Below are positions 7,118 through 13,405 of a stretch of 23,529 nt of DNA, piece after piece. Under the pieces are notes generated by a model. That model was not told the DNA's origin, did no database searches, and saw only the letters and a list, made by a program, of their open reading frames with translations. The position numbers and the translations under genes are program-made. Position 1 is the first letter of the stretch. Each line of letters begins with the position of its first letter. Origin of the DNA: CAIWXH01 sp964555675 (GTDB lineage Bacteria > Chloroflexota > Chloroflexia > Chloroflexales > Chloroflexaceae); contig CAZKTU010000087.1 in the NCBI GenBank assembly GCA_964555675.1, positions 1-23,529 on the forward strand. The letters run 5' to 3'.

Positions 7118-7813
7118 ATGGAACAACAGCGCGACCAGGACCGCTGGATACAGACCGAGGCCGGGCCCTTCCCGCTGCACGAATACCGCCTCAGGCTGGC
7201 AGGGCGCGAGTGGGCCATCCTGCACACCCACGCCATGCTGACCCACAGCGACGAGGCGCGCTTCTTCCGCGAGCTGCGCAACCGTGTGCCCTACGGGGTC
7301 GCCCTCTGGCCCGCCGCGATCGCCCTGGCCCACGAGGTCGCCTCGCACGCCGTGTCCCTGCCGGGCCGGCGGGTGCTCGAGCTTGGCGCCGGCACGGGCC
7401 TGCCGGGGATCGTCGCCGCCTCGTTCGGCGCGCGGGTGACCCAGACCGACCGCCACGAGCTGGCCCTGGAGATCTGCCGGCGCAACGGCGCCCGCAACGG
7501 CAGCACGGGCCTCGAGCAGCGCCTGGGCGACTGGGCCAACTGGTCCGACGCGACCCGCTACGATTGGCTCATCGGCTCCGATATACTCTACGCCGAGGCC
7601 CTGCATCCCCACCTGCGCCATATCTTCGCGACCAACCTCGCGCCCGGGGGGCGCATCCTGCTGGCCGACCCCTTCCGCGAGGTCAGCCTGCGCCTGCTCG
7701 AGGAGCTGGAAACGGAGGGCTGGGGTATCTCCGTGAGCACCTGGAGCGTGGGCGAGGAGGATGCGCCGCGCACAATCGGGCTGTTCGAGCTTGCGCCGCC
7801 GCGGGACGCCTGA
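7118..7813 (+). CDS. Class I SAM-dependent methyltransferase, METTL21/Methyltransf_16-like
   Basis: This 231-residue Rossmann methyltransferase has motif I as RVLELGAGTGLPGI (85-98), the acidic residue ending strand 2 (D111 in TQTDRHELAL) and a post-motif SDILYAE (154-160). That last motif recalls the D-(I/V)-L-Y signature of the protein-lysine methyltransferase family 16 (METTL21/VCPKMT). PYGVALWPAAIALA before motif I is also typical: relatives read G..(L/V)WP.A..L. The target is probably a protein side chain, but small-molecule substrates are known in bacterial homologues. The ATG at 7118 is preferred to a TTG 6 nt earlier. There is no clear Shine-Dalgarno. The gene is single and ends 17 bp from the convergent Hpt gene. 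Confidence 0.83.
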   Translation: MEQQRDQDRWIQTEAGPFPLHEYRLRLAGREWAILHTHAMLTHSDEARFFRELRNRVPYGVALWPAAIALAHEVASHAVSLPGRRVLELGAGTGLPGIVAASFGARVTQTDRHELALEICRRNGARNGSTGLEQRLGDWANWSDATRYDWLIGSDILYAEALHPHLRHIFATNLAPGGRILLADPFREVSLRLLEELETEGWGISVSTWSVGEEDAPRTIGLFELAPPRDA

Positions 7814-7817
7814 GCAA

Positions 7818-7842
7818 CTGCCAGAGTCGGCTACTTCGGCAG
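7818..7842. terminator. Small hairpin between convergent genes, possible terminator
   Basis: CTGCC-A-GAGT pairs with ACTT-C-GGCAG (five base pairs, one mismatch, then four including one G-U) around a 5-nt loop. It lies between the two convergent stops and runs 12 nt into the Hpt coding end. No T-tract follows on either strand, so termination is only a suggestion. Confidence 0.3.
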
Positions 7843-8217
7843 ACGGGCCAGGTAGGCCCGCAGGGTCCTGGTGGTCGCCGTCACATCGGCGGCAATGCCG
7901 ACATAGGCCTCGAGCGAGGGTCGGTTCGCGCCGCGGCAGGCCAGCTCGAGGGCGGCACAGCGCGCCGCCAGGCCGCGCGCCCCGATGCCCAGACAGCGGC
8001 CCTTGAGCCTGTGGGCCAGCCACGCCGCCGTCGTATGGTCGGCACAGGCCAGGGCGTCGCCCAGCTGCGCGACCACGGGCGGGGTCTCCGCGACATAGGT
8101 CTCGACGATCGCCCGCAGCAGCTCCGGGCCCTCGGGGCCGTTCAGCGCCAGGAACTCGTGCAGCACGTAGGTGGCGTCCAGTGACGTGTGTGGCGCCAGC
8201 AGTTCACGTTCCGTCAT
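7831..8217 (-). CDS. Hpt-domain histidine phosphotransfer protein
   Basis: This 128-residue protein is a stand-alone four-helix Hpt domain. The phosphoacceptor motif is AHRLKGRCLGIGA (68-80), with His69 in the H-x-L-K-G context that defines the family, followed by the usual GA.GLAARCAALE helix. Such proteins relay phosphate between a hybrid histidine kinase receiver and a response regulator. No kinase or regulator is seen, but the gene's 5' side runs into an assembly gap 79 bp upstream, so a partner may be missing. GGGGAGG is 3 nt from the ATG and AAGGGG slightly farther, so spacing is uneven. A second, perfect anti-SD complement lies about 40 nt upstream without its own ORF. Confidence 0.88.
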   Translation of the reverse strand: MTERELLAPHTSLDATYVLHEFLALNGPEGPELLRAIVETYVAETPPVVAQLGDALACADHTTAAWLAHRLKGRCLGIGARGLAARCAALELACRGANRPSLEAYVGIAADVTATTRTLRAYLARLPK

Positions 8218-8252
8218 AGGCCTCCCCTTCTGCGCTATTAACTAAATTTTTA

Positions 8253-8261
8253 CACCTCCTT
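8253..8261 (-). promoter_or_regulatory. Orphan Shine-Dalgarno-like AAGGAGGTG in the hpt leader
   Basis: On the minus strand AAGGAGGTG is a nine-base match to the 16S 3' end, but no usable start codon follows it: the next bases are TAAAAATTTAGTTAATAG. The hpt ATG is about 35 nt farther on. It lies at the expected 5' end of the transcript and could act as a ribosome standby site, or mark a lost small ORF. Confidence 0.4.
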
Positions 8262-8271
8262 CCCCTGAATG

Positions 8272-8292
8272 ACTATAGTACGACGGTACTAT
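8272..8292 (-). promoter_or_regulatory. hpt -10 box (TATAGT) overlapping a 7-bp inverted repeat
   Basis: The minus strand reads TATAGT (8277-8272), placing the hpt transcript start near 8265. Overlapping it and extending upstream is ATAGTAC-GACG-GTACTAT (8275-8292), perfect 7-bp arms with a 4-bp centre, which looks like a dimeric regulator site. The -35 region is lost because N's begin at 8296. Confidence 0.5.
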
Positions 8293-8295
8293 CCG

Positions 8296-8395
8296 NNNNN
8301 NNNNNNNNNNNNNNNNNNNNNNNNNNNNNNNNNNNNNNNNNNNNNNNNNNNNNNNNNNNNNNNNNNNNNNNNNNNNNNNNNNNNNNNNNNNNNNN
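8296..8395. other. Scaffold gap of exactly 100 N
   Basis: The run is exactly 100 N, the conventional placeholder for an unknown distance. The two flanks share no visible overlap, so here the gap is probably real and could hide the promoter or partner genes of hpt. Order and distance across it should be treated as unproven. Confidence 0.97.
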
Positions 8396-8435
8396 TGGCC
8401 CTCCCTGAACACCCCTTTTCCCTCCTACGGCGTGC

Positions 8436-8452
8436 CGCAAGCCCGGCTTGCG
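8436..8452 (-). terminator. Hairpin just after the acetyltransferase stop
   Basis: CGCAAGC-CCG-GCTTGCG is a perfect 7-bp stem with a 3-nt loop, 5 nt downstream of the minus-strand stop at 8458. No U-tract follows, but the position suits an intrinsic terminator of a GC-rich genome. Confidence 0.45.
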
Positions 8453-8457
8453 CGCAT

Positions 8458-9630
8458 CTAGAACATGTCACGCAGCCAGGGGCGTGGCCCCGCGAAGATC
8501 TGCGCCGCGGCCGCGAGGCTGGCGGCGTCGGCCACAACCTCGCCTGCCAGGAGCAGCTCGGAGGGCGTGTAGTAGCCGCTGTAGAGCGCCGCCAGGTCAC
8601 GAATATGCAGGCGCATCCCTCCCTGCCCCCCGTGTTCGGCCTGACCCGCGCCATCGGCAACCCGCAGCACGAAGCGGCCGTTGTTCCAGGGCAAGAGCTC
8701 GTCGACGACCTCCAGGTGCAGCTCGGCCGTCACGCCCGCCGGGTAGCCCCGCGCCGCGAGGGCGGCCGGGATATCGAGGATGCGCAGCATCAGGTCGAGC
8801 GAGCTGCTCACTGTCTGCCGCTGCTCGGGCATCAGGAAGAGCAGCGGGTCGTGAGGCCCGGCGGGCAGGCGCACCGTATCGAGGACCGAGCGGTGGTCGG
8901 CGAGCACGGTCAGCAGGCGACGGCCCGCGGCCGGCGTCAGGGCTACGATGTCGCGCACCTGCAGCACCTCACCCCAGGAGGCGTGCAAGAAGATCACGTA
9001 CCCCTCGGGGACGCCGTCGCGCAGCGCGAGGAAGGTGTAGCTAGGCTTGTCGTCAGGCGCGAGGATGCGGTCCCACATAAATTCGGGGCGGTCGATGAAC
9101 GACGCCGTGCCGGCGGCCCGGCGGGCGTACAGCTCTTTCAGCAGGTCGCGCTGCCCGGCCTCGGCCGGGGCGGCCTCGAGCCGATGGTCGCTCAGGCCAA
9201 TCCCCGCGAGGGGCAGCTCGTAGATCTGGCGCTGGGCGGCGCGCTCGAAGCCGGCGCGGCGGTAGAAGGCGGTGGTGGCCGGGTAGAGGCTCGCCAGGGG
9301 CATGCCGAGGGCGCGCTGCTCCTCGAGCATGCGGCGCAACATCCAGAGGCCCACGCCGCTGCCGCGCCGGTCGGGGGCCACCCCAACGGCCGTGACCCCG
9401 CCCGTGGGCACGACCCGCCCGCCGAACCAGTGGCCGAAGGGGATGACCCCAAGGCCCGCCACCACCCGCTCGCCCTGGCGGACCACGCGCATATGCTCGT
9501 GGCCGATCATCCTGGTCCACGGGGCCATGCTGCCGACACGAAAGATCAGCGCCTGCTCCAGCACCGCGTCCATCGACAGGACGTCCTCGGGGCGCGGAGG
9601 GGCGTAGGTGAGGCCTGCGGGCACACTCAT
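8458..9630 (-). CDS. Eis-like GNAT N-acetyltransferase with SCP2-type C-terminal domain
   Basis: This 390-residue protein has the length and layout of the Eis (enhanced intracellular survival) family: a first GNAT domain (about 8-140), a second GNAT-like domain (about 150-280) and a C-terminal SCP2-like domain (about 285-390). The acetyl-CoA loop is VAPDRRGSGVG (84-94), and FYRRAGFE (122-129) carries Tyr123, the position of the family's general acid. The chain ends in Phe; in mycobacterial Eis the C-terminal carboxylate of a terminal Phe acts as catalytic base, so this end looks functional. Known members acetylate aminoglycosides, polyamines or lysines; the substrate here is unknown. The ATG at 9630 has AGGAG 8-9 nt upstream, and that site can pair with CTCCT right before the start. 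An upstream in-frame start at 9810 lacks support. Confidence 0.88.
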   Translation of the reverse strand: MSVPAGLTYAPPRPEDVLSMDAVLEQALIFRVGSMAPWTRMIGHEHMRVVRQGERVVAGLGVIPFGHWFGGRVVPTGGVTAVGVAPDRRGSGVGLWMLRRMLEEQRALGMPLASLYPATTAFYRRAGFERAAQRQIYELPLAGIGLSDHRLEAAPAEAGQRDLLKELYARRAAGTASFIDRPEFMWDRILAPDDKPSYTFLALRDGVPEGYVIFLHASWGEVLQVRDIVALTPAAGRRLLTVLADHRSVLDTVRLPAGPHDPLLFLMPEQRQTVSSSLDLMLRILDIPAALAARGYPAGVTAELHLEVVDELLPWNNGRFVLRVADGAGQAEHGGQGGMRLHIRDLAALYSGYYTPSELLLAGEVVADAASLAAAAQIFAGPRPWLRDMF

Positions 9631-9787
9631 AGGAGCTTCTCCTGAAAGGGGTGGACTAGCTGGGGGGCTGACGCTCGACCGGCGCCCGATGCTGCGCGGC
9701 GCAGCCATCGCCAGAGCGAGGCGCTGTGGATACAGTGTACACGACAGGGCCCGCCCCGCCTCAGCCCTGCCCGGTAGGGCTTGCGGT

Positions 9788-9886
9788 AACTTCAACCTCG
9801 AGACCCGCATCGACCTCTACACCGTTCCGGTCACCGGCGGTACGCCCGTCCGCATCAGCGCGGGCCTGCCCCTGGTGATCAGGTAG
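9788..9886 (+). pseudogene. Relic of a TolB/PD40-type beta-propeller gene (last blade only)
   Basis: One frame encodes about 32 residues reading RIDLYTVPVTGGTPVRIS and then a short tail to TAG at 9884. The pattern L-Y-x-V-P-V-x-G-G-T-P-V-R is typical of PD40/WD40-like blades of TolB and prolyl-oligopeptidase proteins. Upstream in the same frame the sequence turns abruptly into unstructured Arg/Ala-rich translation, with no start or further blade. I infer the 3' stump of a deleted gene. It lies in a 428-bp stretch (9631-10058) with no intact gene; the rest of that stretch holds the hairpin and promoter listed next. Confidence 0.5.
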
Positions 9887-9932
9887 AGCCGTGCTCTAAA
9901 AAAGCATAGCCGCCCCACACCGCCCCGGTTCA

Positions 9933-9964
9933 GTTTCAGGCGAACGGTCACGTTCGCCTGAAAC
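9933..9964. repeat. Perfect 14-bp inverted repeat with 4-nt loop
   Basis: GTTTCAGGCGAACG-GTCA-CGTTCGCCTGAAAC has 14 paired bases with no mismatch. It ends 13 bp before a TATAAT box, so it covers the -35 position of the promoter for the propeller gene. It could be an operator, a terminator of the vanished upstream gene (no T-tract follows), or a small mobile palindrome. Confidence 0.8.
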
Positions 9965-9977
9965 ATTCCCAAGCGCG

Positions 9978-9983
9978 TATAAT
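9978..9983 (+). promoter_or_regulatory. Consensus -10 box TATAAT of the propeller-protein gene
   Basis: A perfect TATAAT in very GC-rich surroundings. The -35 position falls inside the right arm of the inverted repeat and does not match TTGACA. Predicted start is near 9990, leaving a leader of about 69 nt to the ATG at 10059. Confidence 0.55.
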
Positions 9984-10058
9984 GGCCGAGTTCATCGCCC
10001 GTAGCAAGAAAGGCAGCAGCTCGGCCGGCGCGATGCGTTCCGGCTACGCTCTTTGACC

Positions 10059-13000
10059 ATGGACTCAAAGGACACCAACCCCCTCCAGAAGCTCGAGTGG
10101 CGCTGCATCGGCCCCTTCCGGGGCGGGCGCGTCGTGGCCGTCGCCGGGGACCCGCGCGAGCCGGCGGTCTTCTACTTCGGCTCCACCGGCGGCGGCGTCT
10201 GGAAGACCACCGACGCCGGGCAGTACTGGGTGAATGTCTCGGACGGCTTCTTCAAGCGCGCCTCGGTGGGCGGGATCGCCGTGGCCGCCGCGGACCCCAA
10301 TGTGATCTACGTCGGCATGGGCGAGGGCACCATCCGCGGCAATGTCTCGCACGGCGACGGCGTCTATCGCTCGACGGACGCCGGCCGCACCTGGAAGCAC
10401 CTCGGCCTCGCCGCCACCCGCAACATCAGCAAGGTGCGCGTCCACCCCGGCGACCCGAACCTGGTGCTGGTGGCGGCCCTCGGCCACGCCCACGGCCCCA
10501 ACCCCGAGCGCGGCGTCTACCGCTCGGCCGACGGCGGCGCCTCGTGGGAGCGCGTGCTGTTCCGCTCCGAGGAGGCCGGGGCCAGCGACCTCTGCATCGA
10601 CCCGACCAACCCGCGCATCGTCTACGCCGGCCTCTGGCAGACCCGCCGCGGCCCCTACGAGCTGGTGAGCGGCGGCCCCGGCAGCGGCCTGTTCCGCTCG
10701 GACGACGGCGGGCTCACTTGGGTCGAGCTCAGCGACAAGCCGGGCATGCCCAAGGGCGTGAAGGGCAAAGTCACGGTGGCGGCCTCGGGCGCGCGCCCCG
10801 GCCGCGTATGGGCCATGGTCGAGGCCGAGAAGGGCGGCGTCTTCCGCTCGGACGACTGGGGCGAGAGCTGGGAGCTGCTGTGCGAGGACCGCAATCTGCG
10901 CCAGCGCGCCTGGTACTATAGCCACATCTACGCCGACCCGCGCGACCCCGATACGGTCTGGGTGCTGAATGTAGAGACCTGGCGCTCGGTGGACGGCGGC
11001 AAGACCTTCGGGCGCGTGCAGGTGCCCCACGGCGATAACCACGACCTGTGGATCGACCCGGCCAACCCGCAGCGCCTGATCGTCGGCAACGACGGCGGCG
11101 GCACGGTCAGCCTGAACGGCGGCGTCTCGTGGTCCAGCTTCTACAACCAGCCCACCTCGGAGTTCTACCACGTCACGGTCGATAACCGCACGCCCTACCG
11201 CGTCTACGGCGCCCAGCAGGATAACTCGACCTTCAGCGTGCCCAGCCGCAGCGGGCGCGACGCGATCACCGCCGTGGAGTGGTACGAGATCGGCGGCGGC
11301 GAGAGCGGCTATATCGCGATCGACCCGCGCGACCCCAATCTGATCTACGCCGGCAGCTACCAGGGCTATCTCACGCGCTACGACCACGCCCGCGGCCAGC
11401 TGCGCCAGATCAGCGTGTGGCCCGAGGAGTATAGCGGCTGGTCGGCCGGGCAGCAGAAGTATCGCTTCAACTGGACCGCGCCGATGCTGATCTCGCCCCA
11501 CGACCCGGATACGCTCTATATCGGGGCCAACCACGTCTTCCGCTCGCGCGACGAGGGCCAGAGCTGGGAGGCGATCAGCCCCGACCTGACGCGCAACGAC
11601 CCGGCCACCCTCGGCCCCTCTGGCGGGCCAATCACCAAAGACAACACCGGCGCCGAGAACTACGGCACGGTCTTCGCCCTCGCCGAGTCGCCCCTGCAGG
11701 CCGGCCTGCTCTGGGCCGGCAGCGACGATGGGCTGGTACACCTGAGCCACGACGGCGGCGCGAGCTGGGAGCAGATCACCCCGCCGGAGCTGCCTGAGTG
11801 GGCCCTGATCAGCATCATCGAGCCCTCGCCCTTCGACCCGGCCGTGGCCTACTTGGCCGCCACGCGCTACAAGCACGACGACTTCGCGCCTTATCTGTAC
11901 GCCACCGCCGACTACGGCAAGAGCTGGCGCACGATCGTCGCCGGCATCGCCGAGGACGACTTCACCCGCGTGGTGCGCGCCGACCCGGCCCAGCGCGGCG
12001 TGCTCTACTGCGGCACCGAGACCGGCGTCTACGCCTCGTTCGACGACGGCGCGAGCTGGCGGCGGCTGGGCGGCAACCTGCCGGTGGTGCCGATCCACGA
12101 CATGGTGGTCGCCCAGGGCGACCTGGTGCTGGCCACCCACGGCCGCTCGTTCTGGGTGCTTGACGACCTCTCGCTGCTGCGGCAGCTGGGCGAGCTGCCG
12201 ACCCAGCCCGCCCACGCCCTGCTGACCCCGCGTGAGGCGGTGCGGCTCGCCAGGCTGCTGGACTTCGGCGCCACGCCACAGGCCGGCCGCAACTACACCT
12301 TCGCCGCCGGCCTCATCCCGGCCTTCGACCAGGTCAAGCAGGCCGACGGCACCCTCAAGCGCACCTGGCTGGACGCCGGCGCCAACCCGCCCTATGGCGT
12401 GGTGGTGAGCTACGTGCTGCCCGAGGACGCCGAGGGCGAGCTGAGCCTGACCTTCCGCGACGCGGCGGGCGCCGAACTGCGCACCTTCAAGAGCAAGAAG
12501 AAGGACGAGGCGCCCAAACCTGCCGAGGCCACCCCGGCCACAGGCGGCGAGAGCGCCGTAGCGCCGGGCGAGTCGGCCCCGGCCCCCGCGGCCGCGCCGC
12601 CCCTGCCGGCCCCCGACAAGAAGGACGAAGACGACGAGCCGAAGGCGCCGGCCAAGGCCGGGCTCAACCGCTTCGTGTGGGACATGCGCGGCGCGCCGGC
12701 CCAGAAGATCAGCAGCGGCGAAGGCCACAAAGACGTGGACCTTTCGGCGCCCCGCGTGCCGCCCGGAAGCTACCGGGTCGAGCTCAAGGTCGGCGACCGC
12801 ACCCTGAGCGCCGAGTTCAAGGTGGTGCCCGACCCGCGGGCGCAGACGACACAGGCCGAGTACGAGGCCCAGTACGCCCTGCTGCGCCGGCTGCACGGCC
12901 TGCTGGACAGCGCCCACGGGGCCGTGAACCGGGTGCGCGCAGTGCGCGAGCAGGTGGAGGCCTGGGTCAAGCGCACCGAGAAGCACGCCGCGGGCCCGCA

Positions 13001-13322
13001 GATCGCCGAGGCCGGCAAGAAGCTCAATGCGCGCCTGGCCGCCGCCGAAGAGCAGCTCATCCAGGTCAAGGCCAAGAGCAGCCAGGATACGCTGAACTTC
13101 CCGACCATGCTCAACGCCAAGCTGAGCTTCCTGGCGGCCCTCGCCGGGGCCTCGGAGCGGGGCCCGACCCGCGCCGACGAGCAGCTGTGCGCGGACCTGG
13201 CCGCGCGCGTCGAGGAGCAGGTGCGCGCCGTGGACGCCGCCCTGGCCGAAGACCTGCCCGCCTTCAACGCCCTCGTGCGCACCAGCGAAGTGCCCGCGGT
13301 TGTCGTCCCCGAACGCAAGTAA
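10059..13322 (+). CDS. Large Asp-box (BNR/sortilin-like) double beta-propeller protein
   Basis: This 1087-residue protein belongs to the group often annotated as BNR-repeat glycosyl hydrolase or VPS10/sortilin-like. About ten Asp boxes of the form S/T-x-D-x-G-x-x-W are visible across the first 680 residues (for example KTTDAGQYW, RSTDAGRTW, RSADGGASW, RSDDWGESW, ASFDDGASW), enough for two consecutive propellers. A Pro/Ala/Lys linker follows at about 805-870, then GLNRFVWDMRG and a beta-sandwich (PPGSYRVELKVGDRTLSAEFKV), then a long helical segment to the end. Asp boxes are structural, so enzymatic activity is not shown. Unlike many relatives it has no signal peptide: the N-terminus is MDSKDTNPLQKLEW. 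ATG 10059 has no clear ribosome site; a TTG 6 nt upstream is the alternative. It is monocistronic. Confidence 0.88.
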   Translation: MDSKDTNPLQKLEWRCIGPFRGGRVVAVAGDPREPAVFYFGSTGGGVWKTTDAGQYWVNVSDGFFKRASVGGIAVAAADPNVIYVGMGEGTIRGNVSHGDGVYRSTDAGRTWKHLGLAATRNISKVRVHPGDPNLVLVAALGHAHGPNPERGVYRSADGGASWERVLFRSEEAGASDLCIDPTNPRIVYAGLWQTRRGPYELVSGGPGSGLFRSDDGGLTWVELSDKPGMPKGVKGKVTVAASGARPGRVWAMVEAEKGGVFRSDDWGESWELLCEDRNLRQRAWYYSHIYADPRDPDTVWVLNVETWRSVDGGKTFGRVQVPHGDNHDLWIDPANPQRLIVGNDGGGTVSLNGGVSWSSFYNQPTSEFYHVTVDNRTPYRVYGAQQDNSTFSVPSRSGRDAITAVEWYEIGGGESGYIAIDPRDPNLIYAGSYQGYLTRYDHARGQLRQISVWPEEYSGWSAGQQKYRFNWTAPMLISPHDPDTLYIGANHVFRSRDEGQSWEAISPDLTRNDPATLGPSGGPITKDNTGAENYGTVFALAESPLQAGLLWAGSDDGLVHLSHDGGASWEQITPPELPEWALISIIEPSPFDPAVAYLAATRYKHDDFAPYLYATADYGKSWRTIVAGIAEDDFTRVVRADPAQRGVLYCGTETGVYASFDDGASWRRLGGNLPVVPIHDMVVAQGDLVLATHGRSFWVLDDLSLLRQLGELPTQPAHALLTPREAVRLARLLDFGATPQAGRNYTFAAGLIPAFDQVKQADGTLKRTWLDAGANPPYGVVVSYVLPEDAEGELSLTFRDAAGAELRTFKSKKKDEAPKPAEATPATGGESAVAPGESAPAPAAAPPLPAPDKKDEDDEPKAPAKAGLNRFVWDMRGAPAQKISSGEGHKDVDLSAPRVPPGSYRVELKVGDRTLSAEFKVVPDPRAQTTQAEYEAQYALLRRLHGLLDSAHGAVNRVRAVREQVEAWVKRTEKHAAGPQIAEAGKKLNARLAAAEEQLIQVKAKSSQDTLNFPTMLNAKLSFLAALAGASERGPTRADEQLCADLAARVEEQVRAVDAALAEDLPAFNALVRTSEVPAVVVPERK

Positions 13323-13335
13323 GGTCGCGCCAACA

Positions 13336-13404
13336 GCTTGTGGGCTCGGCTGCCTCGGGTCCGGGAGGGCAATGCCCTCCCGGAAACTTCCCCTCAGCAC
13401 AAGC
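13336..13404. terminator. Strong bidirectional terminator, nested double stem
   Basis: The inner hairpin TCCGGGAGGGC-AAT-GCCCTCCCGGA (13360-13384) is an 11-bp perfect stem with a 3-nt loop. An outer pair GCTTGTG (13336-13342) and CACAAGC (13398-13404) can extend it. It occupies almost the whole space between the convergent stops at 13322 and 13406 and can work on both strands, though U-tracts are poor. Confidence 0.7.
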
Positions 13405-13405
13405 G

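Noticed and set aside
8269..9645. A plus-strand open frame running through the N gap opposite the Eis-like gene
   Set aside because: It joins two contigs through unknown bases and is antisense to a recognised acetyltransferase.
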